Shown here: in pieces, positions 50,501-61,526 of the stretch | Position numbering within the stretch: the stretch's first letter is position 1 | How the letters are laid out: the number at the start of each line of letters is the position of its first letter | Made by a program: the position numbers and the translations under genes | Source of the DNA: Marsupella aquatica | Lineage: Eukaryota > Marchantiophyta | Assembly: GCA_973895155.1 (NCBI GenBank) | Contig: OZ316895.1 | Coordinates: 7,130,001 to 7,194,000 of the forward strand | Length of the DNA stretch: 64,000 nucleotides | Reading direction: 5' to 3' | The notes under the pieces: generated by a model | The model's database searches: none | Told to the model about the DNA's origin: nothing | Seen by the model: only the letters and a program-made list of their open reading frames with translations

Positions 50501-51430
50501 TAATTTGGAATTTAATAAGGCGAGGATAGGCAGGTTGCAATCGATTGGGCTAGTTAGTAACTCTATGGAGATCAGAGGACACACTTAGCTTTACTATATA
50601 TTATGCTTGTCGTATAATTATGCTTTTGCTGTGCAAAATGTGGAGCAGGATGTTACTGTGGAAGGTAAGAAACAGGAAACTTTGACGATGTGTCAACCAG
50701 AAAATTTATGCTCAAATGATATCCGAGTTTTTGTAACGAGGCTTGCATTTGAAGCAGATAAAATGTAAACGCATGGAAGCCAGAGAATTGCTTTCGAGAG
50801 AGTTGTGGCCTAACTATTAACGAGGCAGAATTACGTGTTAGTTGATGAGTCGTAGACTCGGCAATATTCATTCAATGGATGAATTCGTCGGCTTTCCTCT
50901 GTCATATCAATCTCAGTCAGATCAAAACAAGCGATAAAACCCCAAGAGGGTGCGATTTTTCTTTTGCCCTAAATAGATTAGGTTTTTAACATATGAAATT
51001 GAAATCTGACTGAGTTTTTATGGCTCACTAGCGGTGTCAGATCAGGGTTCTCCATCAATGTGCGACTTGAATTACTTTCCTGCTGCAGTCGAGAACATAA
51101 CTCTTTGCAATTAAATGGAGCCGTATTTATCTTGCGACGGTAAAGCATTCCCATTATCAGCTTCGATCAAGCTTATCATTGCATCGTTGCTAGTCGAATT
51201 GATCTGGCATCGTCTGTTATGCTTCACTTGGTTTGACATTGGAGAAAATTTAATTCATGGTAACTATGGATTAGACAATTTCTTTCGAATCCCGGGTCCT
51301 AGTCAAAATTAGCCTCCGCAACATTGAACATGACACTACTTCGCCTCATGATAATTGAGCTGCGTACCGGAGTGACTTCCTCGTCTGTGGCTTCGGTTCC
51401 GTCGTCGGTCTCCGCATCCGTTTCCGACAT
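47591..51430 (-). CDS. RSPH1: radial spoke head protein 1 homologue (MORN repeats)
   Basis: Four exons: 51430-51368, 49956-49734, 48592-48459, 48019-47591; 282 aa, all GT-AG and in phase, with a 1.4 kb first intron. After an acidic start ([18 protein letters not shown]), six to seven MORN repeats occupy about residues 23-180, for example [37 protein letters not shown] and [18 protein letters not shown]. The last repeat, [10 protein letters not shown], resembles the end of animal RSPH1. The C-terminal 80 residues are Pro-rich then acidic ([32 protein letters not shown]). RSPH1/RSP1 sits in the radial spoke head of 9+2 axonemes and controls beating. In plants this role is needed only in flagellated sperm, so expression in male gametes is expected (inference). 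The short exon 1 is chosen because its ATG gives an acidic start as in RSPH1 and joins in phase. Confidence 0.88.
49080..49340 (-). repeat. 95 bp tandem repeat inside RSPH1 intron 2
   Basis: The phrase CCCATAACTTTTTCTGTCTC recurs at 49141 and 49236, with a decayed third copy near 49331; each unit also holds ATGACCAATCTTTATGGC. About 2.5 copies. Confidence 0.8.
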
Positions 51431-52756
51431 ATCGTCGAGGACTCGACGCTACCAGATGATATAAACTCTGCTTGTGGCGCGACTTTCCGATGATCTGAGC
51501 GAGTCAGTCGATCATCCACAAATTATAGTACATTGTTAATTGGTATGTCCTTCGATGAAATTGAATCTGGGTTCTGAGTCGAGTGATTACTTCGACTCAC
51601 TTTCACGAGAGGGACACCGATCCAACACGAGGATCCGCAATCAATAATGAAATCGAGGTAGGAGGATCACCCACAAATTGGTTCTGAGGAGATGTGGTTT
51701 AGTGGAACGAAGTGAAGAGGTCTTGACGGTCATTGGTCGCGCCGTGCGTTTTCGGCAAAATCAATCTTCGTTGGTTCTTTCTGTCCATCTGAAATCCTCT
51801 GTACATTACTGTCATTTTGTGTAGTAGTGCCTCTCAAAACTCGGCCTTGATTAAACATTAGTGTCATTTTATTTAGTGGTGTCTCTCAAAACTGGGCCTT
51901 GATGAAAAGTTCATGATTTATTGTCCATCCCAAACTCTGGTAATTACATCCCATGAAAGTGCCACTAGCCATGACAAAACTTGGATGGCATCCCATGGAA
52001 GAGCCACTAGCCATGACAAAACCTCTATTGACCAGGTTTCACCATTTTTAGTACATTTTTGATGAAATTGTAAAGCAAAGTCTAGCTATAGAAGTTTCAC
52101 CATGTATAGTACATTTTTCCTTAACCACTTTTAGTACATTGTTCCTGAAATTGTGGAGCAAAGTCTCCCAGTAGAGGAAAGGAATCACTCAATCACAGTA
52201 GAAGGAAGGAATATGAAAAAGTGAGGAATGTTGGACACCTCCCTTTTATATGGCCAGTGGTGGTTTAAGGACTAAAATGAAAAGAATGGGGAGGCAACTA
52301 AAAACATTGGGAGGCAACATTGACCTGCCCCATAAGATAGGGGTTGGGGTCTGAGTCTGATGTCATATATTCTTTTTCTTTCATACTCTACTCCTGATGG
52401 CGTATATTCTTTTTCTTTCATACTCTACCCCTAATGCAACAGCCACCACAATCAGGCCAAAGCCACATGCCATCAATCTCACCTTTCCGGATATCCAAAT
52501 TTGTGCCTAAAATACAATAAAGTGGTTAAGTTTATTAGTGACTAAGTGTTGAACCCACAGACTTTCTTATGATAGTTGATTGGCTCCCATAACTTTTATG
52601 TGCAGTCTCATTATGTCTAGGATAATGAGAGTCTGGTCGACTGTTACTAGGATCTAATGGGCCAACCAGGTTCTGACACAGTTGTGACTGGCGGTAGCCA
52701 GGAGCAACTATGGAGGAACCGGGGAGAGCAGGTAAAGCCAAGTAACGTACGGCCAA

Positions 52757-52826
52757 GATCATCATTAACGTACATAAAGTTGATCTCGTGTCCCAGTTAC
52801 CGACCGGATCCAATTCAGCAAATCAT
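52757..52826 (-). repeat. dispersed repeat, inverted partner of 54541-54610
   Basis: The minus strand of this stretch (GATTTGCTGAATTGGATCCG ... GTACGTTAATGATGATCTT) matches the plus strand at 54541-54610 at roughly 85%. Nearby 52637-52695 and 54640-54690 match in direct orientation (GTTACTAGG ... GACCAG), so the blocks have been rearranged. Confidence 0.7.
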
Positions 52827-54803
52827 AATAGCTGGAGAATCAATAATACTATCCTGATTATACAGATTACACAGATTTGCACTTCACTGTACAGAAACAA
52901 AATGATCTCAATAAAGACTCGTGGACCCAAGTGAGTGACATACTTTCAATCTTTTCTAATTCACCCCTTTGCACTTTTCTTGATTGCAGCTGTGACTACC
53001 ATGTACATTTTTGCAAATGTTGGATGCAAGTTTATGTTCAAGTCACGGTCAACCAGATTTGTCTCTTCTTTCAAAGGCCTGATGTCAGTAGCCCTTCTAA
53101 TAATATGGGTGAAGCCATTACACATATTCATAAGCATAGATGAGGGGTAAGGGGTCCCAGCCACCTTAACAACTCTTCAAAAGAGATTACTCAATAATTT
53201 GTTAAGTTGCCTCAATGACAGGTCTCCTAGTGCTATTGACATGTCCCATCCTAAACCTCTCCTCAAATCATTAGCGCGTTTCATGGCCCATCTGTCGTTG
53301 TTCTCTGATAGCAATCTCTCTTGCCCCTGCATCTACTAAGCCAGCGTTGGAGAGTGCCCATAGCCCTGGCATACTTACTGCAGTTGCTCTTCCGTCCAAT
53401 GTCTCGCTAGCAGAAATGACATCAAACCAAGGAGACGAGGTCTGCTACGGTCTCTAAGGCAGCCCAGGAACGCCAGATGAACAGGAACCAGGTCACTACG
53501 AGCTGTGTGGCATTAATGAGGTTTTCAACAACTGGCTAGGTAGTAAGCTGAATGGTAGGCAGTCTGATAGCAATAGCGATTGGGTGCACTTCACTCTTGA
53601 TGTCTACTAGGCATCGGTGTTCGTTGTTGTTGGTGGTGATCTTGGTTTTGGTCCTCTTGTGAGCCGTGTTTGCCTTCGGGCGGTTTTGCTGGTTTTGGCT
53701 TTTGCGTGGGAGGTTCTCTCCCCTCGCTGGTGTTACTCCTTATAAATTTGGGTTTATTTATAAAAAAATTAAAATTAAAAAACACAAAAGCAGAAATGAC
53801 ATCAACATGATTCTTGGCCAGAGTAGTCACAACTTTAACAGCTACAATGTCTCTAGAAACCTCATCTAAAACAGCGGACATGTCAATGCTATCTACTTCC
53901 ACACCATCACCAACATTCAGGCCATTCAAGTTATCGACGTAAAGAAAATCTGACTCTTCAGAGCTCCACTACTCTTCAACCTCCGTAATTGCTCCTTCAA
54001 TCATGTCTGCATTGTCACTCACGTGGGCTATTCCACTCACCTCCGCCATGTTCTGTCCAGGCAACACAAACTCAACAGAAAATAGAGTTTCAAAAATGAG
54101 ACCAAGAGCTCCAGTGGGGTGATCATAATCAAGGCGCCATTGTCTGTAACTTAGACAACTAGAACAAGTTTTCTAGCAGAAACCAAAACACTCAATTGCA
54201 ACTTGCAAGAAAACTTATTCAAACAGGGTATTGTCATCAGCCTCTCTCTCTCCAAGAAACTGGCCAACCCCTGCTCAACTTGCATTGAAATATCGCATTC
54301 CAAACTGGAATTGCCAACAACAGCTACCCCCCGTTTCATGCAACGCGCCATTCCTTGCCCAAATTGCTCGAACACAAGCTCTCATGATCCAATCCCCTGC
54401 ATATCGTTGGCGCTACCGCTGGTCTTGCGTACTCAAAGTGAAATCAAAAAGTGTCGAGGCTTCAAAAGTGTTGAATGAGATGCAAGTGCGTTCCGGTCTT
54501 TTTTTTTACCCATTGCCGCAGCTCAAAGATTTACATTGCCCATGATTTGCTGAACTGGATTCATGATTTGCTGAACTGGATCCAACCAGTAATTGGGACA
54601 GGAGATAGACTTTGCGTACGTTAATGATGGTCTTCGTCGATTGTTACTAGGTTGTAATGGATTGACCAGTTTCTCCACAGTCATGACCGGTGGCCTTTTC
54701 CTCCACAGTTGTGACAATCAATCTTTCTTTTCTCCAAAGGAGCTCAGGGCTACCAAGACAGCCAGTTTAGAACTTGGTTGACCCAATACAACCTAGTAGG
54801 TAT

Positions 54804-55780
54804 GGTCGATCATTATCCTAGACATAAGGGCAGCCTAGTAGTAATGGTCCCCAATGAGTACAGCCTAGTAGTAATGACCGCGTGTTAAATCTACAACACG
54901 TTAATGCTCTCCACTTTTCTTGGAGTCCCGTACATTGCCCATCTCAGTCCCCGATGTTGTTGCCCGCTACGGCCGGAGTTTGCCAAAACATCAACCAAGA
55001 CTCTACCATTTTGTCATCCGCTCCGGCTCGATCAACTTTGTGCCATCGACTTCAGGTTTATGTTCTGGCACCTGTCACTTGTTGTCACCCGCTCCGGCCC
55101 AGGTCCCCAATGCTATTGCCCACTCCCGCAGCCCAGTCCAACCCAAGTTTGCAAGAACATAAACCACAACGCTGTCATTAATCATGACTAACTCTTATCC
55201 AAAGTACTAGGTTTTGCCTTAACACTCACTCTATTACTAAACAGGCATGAATCCATTGGAAAGAAGTGTTGTCAAAACATGAACCACGACTCCATAGAAA
55301 ATAAGCATTTGGCAAAACATTAACCAAGACTATCAATCTTGCCTCTTAACCAAAGTACTAGGCTCTTCAACACTCACTCTATTACAGAGCAAGCTTGACT
55401 TCATTGGAAAGAAGTGTTGTCAGAACATAAACCAAGACTACACAAGGAAGAAGTTGATGACACAAAATCGATTGGGCTGGAGCAAGCGATGACAAATGAA
55501 GGGTGCCAAAACATAAACCCGAAGTCAATTGCACAAAGTTGATCGGGCTGGAGCAGATGACAAAATAGAAGAATCTTGGTTTATATTCTGGCAAACTCGG
55601 GCAGGAGCGGGCAGTAACATTGGGGACCGAGACAGGAAGTGTACGGAGCCCCAGGAAAATGGGGGAGCTCAGGCACGGCGTACTACTGGTCCATCATTAT
55701 CCTAGACATAAGGGCAACCTAGTAGTAATGGTCCCCAATAAATACACTAATGGTCAATCATTATCCTGGACATAAGGGCC
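54804..55780. mobile_element. composite element: inverted arms flanked by direct repeats
   Basis: Outer direct repeats: 54804-54862 and 55688-55745 share ATCATTATCCTAGACATAAG and TAGTAATGGTCCCCAAT, with a third partial copy at 55752-55780. Inside, arms of about 190 bases (about 54895-55085 and 55455-55680) are inverted copies at roughly 80%, sharing for example CATTTTGTCATC and GATCAACTTTGTGC. No open frame for a transposase is seen. It looks like a non-autonomous foldback or LTR-derived element. Confidence 0.6.
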
Positions 55781-55904
55781 AAGGAAGGAAAGCACTTCTT
55801 TTCTGTTACTGCTCGGGTACTGTAGAAATGTCAGCCTTTGTAGTCACGATGATGCCACCTACATTCGGCGTAGAAATTTAAAGACGAGTCTCGTACTTCC
55901 ATTG

Positions 55905-55978
55905 CGCTAGATGGAGGGGTCGAACCTCCGACCTTGCGGTTAACAGCCGCACGCTCTAACCAACTGAGCTAATCCAGC
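55905..55978 (-). tRNA. tRNA-Asn (anticodon GTT)
   Basis: Minus-strand cloverleaf of 73 bases plus discriminator: acceptor GCTGGAT pairs with ATCTAGC (one G-T), D-arm TAGCTCAGTTGGTTAGAGCG, anticodon stem TGCGG/CCGCA around CTGTTAA with GTT at 55944-55942, T-arm GGAGGTTCGACCCCTCC. There is no intron and no encoded CCA, as expected for a nuclear gene. The internal A and B boxes (TAGCTCAGTTGG and GGTTCGACC) are intact. Confidence 0.95.
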
Positions 55979-58047
55979 CGATGGGCATCAGAAACTAGTT
56001 TGGTTTATTCGACCATTTACTCTATGACTCTTACTAGTAGTCTATAAAACTCCGGAGCGTAGCATTCGAAATTGCAAAGCGCGATCCAATTGTGGGAATG
56101 AAGGAATGAAGGAATGGCTGCTCCGGATGTTCTTCAGCAATTACCTTAAGGAAAGGGAACGACACGACATTCAAGCCACTAAATGAGAGAGGCAGAGATC
56201 AGAAACGCTTGGAGTCCTGTTTTAAGGCACTCCACGCTGAGAGAGTGTGCAGAAAGATTGTGCATTGAGAGTTCAACGTTTTGTCGCTGCGAATATTACT
56301 GCGAGCGATTGGGGAGGTTTGATCATCAGCACCTCTCAGGGATTGCCGGCAGTCGGTTGCTGCTGCAGCAGTGAGGGAGATGAGAGAAATTTTGGGGGTT
56401 TTATCTGATTACTTCTTACGCTTTTGTGAGAAGTGAGGGAAGCATGATTGGGAGGCTTGACAGACCCTGATTTTGGGGGAAATCTTGCAAGGTATGCTTT
56501 TGAAATGAACCGGAGAAGTGCGGAGTTATTTCGGAGCGAAATGGCTGGAACTCATCATTTGTTTATCCCACTTTGCTACAGAGGTTTGTCACAACCGAGC
56601 ATGACTAGGCAGCTTAGGGCTCAGATTGTGTCCTCGCAGAGTTCCGGACCTGTGCCGAGAACATTCCGTTTAAAACTACTAACTGAGTGGTGCTGATATC
56701 TGTTTCTCAAAATAGTGCATTGAGCTGATAACACGATCCTTCACATTTAGTGGTCTTGTACGTGTTCTGACCATTTTTAAATTTGTTTGTTCTCAAGCAG
56801 AGGTAAGAGCAGGAAACGGAAAATTCGATTAGGCCCATGTCTATACCCCTGCTTATGGCCAACGAATTCCATGGCATATATCCCTGTTCGCAACAGGGAT
56901 ATATGCCCTGTTCCACGTGGATTCAATCTCAAATTGTTGGCAGCTTCTACTAACAGACTTGGTGCCTGGCCACAGAATTTGAAAAGTGACGAGAACAGGA
57001 GAGCACATTTCACTGCTTTTGGTAGGCCGGGCAACGTCCACCTAATTCTCTCGCTGCAAGCAATGCAAATGCAACCAGAAGCTGTAGCGCCGGTAGTCCC
57101 GACACAGGATTCAATGCCACAAGTCACCCTTGGGCCAATTGAGAGCCTGCAAATACTTAACTCTTAGCATCCAGGTGACTTTTGTTTACATTCATTTCCT
57201 GGAACCTCTGCCTTTGTTGTTCATGCATGTGTCGTAAGGAGAGGTGATAAAAGGTATGGAACTCCGTGTTTTTAAGCTAAGGGATAGGAGCATCACTACA
57301 TTGTAAGTTTCGTCTCGTTCTTTCAGCCAAGTATTCGTGTGTGCAGGTGGTATTTCTGTTGAAACAATGTTCCGATGGCTCGTGACACATATTTGCTGAC
57401 CGTCTTAGTTGATGCTGACAGAAATGTCCTGAGTGAACAATAATTAGTGAATTCTAAGCTGCTATGAACCACTGTTTAATCATGTAAGCTCGCATAAACT
57501 TGGGCATACTCAGATGAACCACTTCTAACACAGGCAGTTCATTGGAGAATGTCAAAGTTCATGGGAACTGATACTTTTAAAATGTGATTTATTAAACGAC
57601 TTCGATCTGGAATCATCGTAACCGAACAGTAATCAATTTGTTGTTGTGTCTATTAGTAAGCATCAGTCTGCACTTCACTATGAACCTGGAGCTGCAGTAG
57701 CAGAAACGTCTGCTCTAGCATTGTTTATCACAGAAATGGTGGACAAGATTGCTTCTTTCAATCTGCGAATGAGATGCCCGCTTTTTTTATCCTACCGACA
57801 CCATGAGTGAGGACGCTCAACGCGTCTGGCATCCCGCGTTGCAAGTATTCGACCTGTGAATTTCAGCTTGTGCGCTAGGCCCGCTGGCAATATGTGCTCT
57901 ATTCCACCATCTCTGGAGTACTTCCTGGTGCGCTAGGGCCGCATCAGTTTCTCATCTGGTCATCAGTTTCCCTTGAAATGGGAGCCAAAGAAGCTGATGA
58001 AGTTTTGTGTGCAGGATTGAGGTGGTAGACAGAGAGCGCTTACCGAA
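55979..58047. other. intergenic or 5' region of the B3-RING gene
   Basis: Several open frames (56183-56374, 56448-56696, 56787-57167, all +) have protein-like composition but no recognised family. Two of them contain similar phrases, GPVPRTFRLKLL and CPVPRGFNLKLL. They could be exons of a small unknown gene or upstream leader exons of the next gene. Confidence 0.35.
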
Positions 58048-61000
58048 ATGGCGGAGGCATGTGGCTTTTGCTACAGATCCTTTCTACAGAGTAGAAAAAT
58101 GAATGAGTCACTTAAATGTGAATGTCAACGACCTTTCTTTTCGCAAATTGTTACACGCAACAACTTACCAATGGACCGAGATTGTTGGATTGTAAGTTCG
58201 ATGAAATGACCTTTTGTGCCCAAAACTGTGCAGTTTTTCTTACTTTTGCCGCCTTCATGCAGAGGGAATGATTAGTTACAAAAAGTATAGATACTGTGAA
58301 GATCCAATAAATCATTGACAAGCGTTTCCCTATTGGTACAGGAGGTTCCGAAGCGATTTGTGCGGCATTACAGCTCTTTGTTTGGCGAAAATGTGCACTT
58401 CGAAGCGGACGATGGTCAGTCTTATTCCTGTCCACTTGTGGGCAGTGATATTGCCATTGTGGGGTATGGCTTTGAATGGTACAATTTTGCAAGCTCGCAC
58501 AACGTTGGTATGTGTGACCAAGTTGTCTTTACGCTGATGGAGAAGTCACGTTTTCTCGTTCAAGTTTACAAGGCAAATCCCAGGGTGAAGGTCGAAGTGA
58601 AGGTGGAACGAGATGCTGACGTCCAAATGGCTGGGGCGCAAGATTGGTTGCTGGCTAAAGCGAGGAGAAGTAGCGCAAACATATCTGTGAAGGTGGAACC
58701 AGTTGTTGACGATCTTCCTGCAGATGTAGATACAGTACCATTGAAAGCCCCTACGGAACAAGGAATACACGAGTTCAAGATACCGAGTTCGGAGAAGAGT
58801 GATGGGCAATCAGGGCAGGTCAAAGCCCAAAGCGAGGATGCAAACGATGAAGGTGTCGCATTGAAAGTCACTAGAGTACAACAAATTGACGACGAGAATG
58901 ATGGCAAGAGACCAAGTTCGGAAAAACCTGATGGACAATCAGTGCAGGCCAAAGGCCCACGTGAGGATGCACACGATGAGAGCGCCGAAAGCGACGATGC
59001 AGAAAGTGAGGATGTAGAGGCATTGTCATCCTCCCCCTCAGAAATAGTGTGGTCGTTAAGAGGGTCCAAGAGAAAGATGACTGGCACTCGGAAGGGGAGG
59101 GGACGGAATTATAACAGGGAAGTGTCTGATGATGAAACTTCAATGGCAACAACTTCTGATGATGTAAGTGGAAGCACAGGTTCCCCTAACCTTTATTTAC
59201 CACCGCCTCGAAAGCCTGGGCATCGTTGGGCAGAGCCAGGGACTACAAGACGCAAAACTTATGTGTCCAAACGGCGTCCTGTGACCAGTGCTGAGAGAGA
59301 AAGAGTCTTGGAAGCTGCGAAGGCATGCCCGATTACTCATAACAGTTATTTGAGACAACTGGCGAAGGACAATTGTTATCGTTGTCTCATACTTGTAAGT
59401 TATCTTCACAGTAGTCTATTGGCGTAATGCATGACATCTGTGAACTTCAATGGAATAGAGTTTCTAGCATTTTGTAATAGTGTTTATTTGGATTGCTGCC
59501 TGAGGGAGAAATGATGTAGCTCAAACAGGTCAACTTGTTCAGAAGCAATCCAGGCCTAGATTTACTTGTATCCAACTTGACAATCAGATGCTTATCTTGC
59601 AGGCCATTCCAGTCATGTGGTACCGTGAAAATATGCCCCAGATAACTCATTCATACAAGGGGACCCTTGTGGATGAAGAAGGAAACTCCTGGCTAACAAG
59701 GATCCGTCGTAAAAGGATATTTTGGGAGAAATTTTCTCTTGATCACTGTCTTGAGGAGTACGATGTAGTGGTAATGGAGCTTGTAGACTCGAGAGTAAAA
59801 AGTTTGACGTTTCGGGTTCATATTTACCGTGTATTGGGTGTGAAGATCATCATCAGAGGAAAGGCAGGTTGGGCAGTTCACTACAATATTGTTGAGGGCA
59901 AGAAGAAGATGCAAGCTAGTAGGAAACTCTTACTGGCCAAAGCTCAAACTGAGGATGCAAACGATGAGGGTGCAGAAGGGGACAATGCAGACAGTGAGAG
60001 TGACAATGCAGAAAGTGATTCAGCATCTGCATCCTCCACCTCAGATAGTGATTATCCACTGAGAGGGTCTAGGAGGGAGACGGTTGATACTCGAAACGGG
60101 AGTGGACAAACCTATAACAGCATGGAAATATCTGATGATGAAACTTCAGGGGCAACGACGTCCGATAATGCAAACAGAAGTGCCCCTCACCTTTATGTAC
60201 AGAAAAACAGGGGGTTCGCACACCATTGGGCTCAGCCAGGGACTACTAGGCGCAAAACTTATGTGTCAAAGCGGCGTCCTGTCACTTATGCCGAGAGGCA
60301 AAGGGTCTTGGAAGCTGCAAAGGCTTGCCCAATTTCTCATAACAGTTACTTGCGACAACTAGAGAAGGACAATTGTTATCGTGCTCTCATACTCGTAAGC
60401 AATCTTTAAAACAGTCAAGTTGTGCAGAAGCAACATAGTCCTAGATTTATTTGTGTCCAACTTGACAATTACATGCTTATCCTGCAGTGCTGGATTCTTG
60501 CAGGCAATTCCAGCACCATGGTGCCGCGAAAACATGCCTCAAACGAAAAAATCGTACAAGGGAACCCTTGTGGATAAACAGGGAAAGTCTTGGCAAACGA
60601 GGATCCGTGGCACGGAGATATTTTGGGGGAACTTCACTCTCGATCACTGTCTTGAGGAGGACGATGTCGTGGTCATGGAGCTTGTAGACCCAAGAGTCAA
60701 AAGCTTGGAGTTCCTAGTTCACATTTTCCGTGTAGTGGATGTGAAGAGGACCGTCAAAGGAAAGGTTGGTTGGGCAGTTCACTACAGCGTTGTTGAGGGA
60801 ATCCAGAAGGAAACTCGTAGGCAACTCCTGAAGGTAAGAACTCCACTCAGTGCGGCCTCAAAGCAGCAACTACTCTCAATGCCAACAGATTTCTAAAGGC
60901 TTGTGGACGTTGTGCAGGCGCAGGGCAAAATCAAAAGCTCAGAAAGCGTCTCGGGCCGACAATTGAGAAGGAAGCGTGCAGCTACATATAGAGCGGTGGA

Positions 61001-61526
61001 TTCAGAGAGTGACAGTGATCGTTTGAACTCAGGAGTAGACACTTCTCGTAAGAGACTGACGAGACGTGGAAGAAATCAAGCAGCAACAAATCGGTTGGTG
61101 GATTCTGAAAGTGACAGTGATCCTTCTAATTCGGCAGTACGTAAGAGACCGACAAGACGTGGAAGAAGTCAAGCAACTACATACAGGACGGTGGATTCAG
61201 AGAATGACATTGAAGATGCTCTGCCATTGAAACCTCCAAAGGACTCCAAGAATGGAGGTCCGAACCGCTCCGAGACTGATCGTTATCACAGTGTCAGTGG
61301 ACCAGGATCCAGTGCAGGAGCTGGACCATCTGCCAAGCAGAAAGCTGGGGATTCATCGGGTAAACGCTGTATTATTTGCTGGGACGCACCAGCTGAAGCG
61401 GTCTGTATACCATGTGGCCACTTAGCAGGTTGCATGGATTGCATGACTGCAATTAAAGCAGAAGATTGGGATTGTCCTGTGTGCAGGGCATCAATTCAGC
61501 AACTGGTCAAAGTATATACTGTATAA
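58048..61526 (+). CDS. protein with three REM-type B3 domains and a C-terminal RING finger
   Basis: Five exons: 58048-58191, 58342-59394, 59603-60394, 60504-60833, 60918-61526; 975 aa, all junctions phase 0. B3-1 (about 28-125) runs RPFFSQIV ... EVPKRFVRHYSSLFG ... FEWYNFASSHNV ... GMCDQVVFTLME. B3-2 (about 376-490) and B3-3 (about 640-750) are near copies, for example AIPVMWYRENMPQITHSYKG against AIPAPWCRENMPQTKKSYKG, each with W(E/G)(K/N)F(S/T)LDHCLEEDDVV-type ends. Acidic Ser/Asp linkers separate them. Exon 5 has three repeats around VDSESDSD and a C3HC4 RING at 924-962 (C924, C927, C939, H941, C945, C948, C959, C962). B3 domains bind DNA and RINGs recruit E2 enzymes, so a DNA-bound ubiquitin ligase in the nucleus is possible (inference). 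The ATG is the first in frame before B3-1; extra 5' exons cannot be excluded. Confidence 0.85.

Larger units (their letters stand above)
51431..55904. other. repeat-rich intergenic region
   Basis: No gene recognised. Holds short tandem duplications (TATTCTTTTTCTTTCATACT at about 52368 and 52405), a dispersed repeat present in both orientations (52757-52826 and 54541-54610), and a composite element at 54804-55780. Confidence 0.55.

Noticed and set aside
58566-59087. 173-codon minus-strand Ser-rich frame
   Set aside because: Antisense shadow of the acidic linker in the B3-RING gene.
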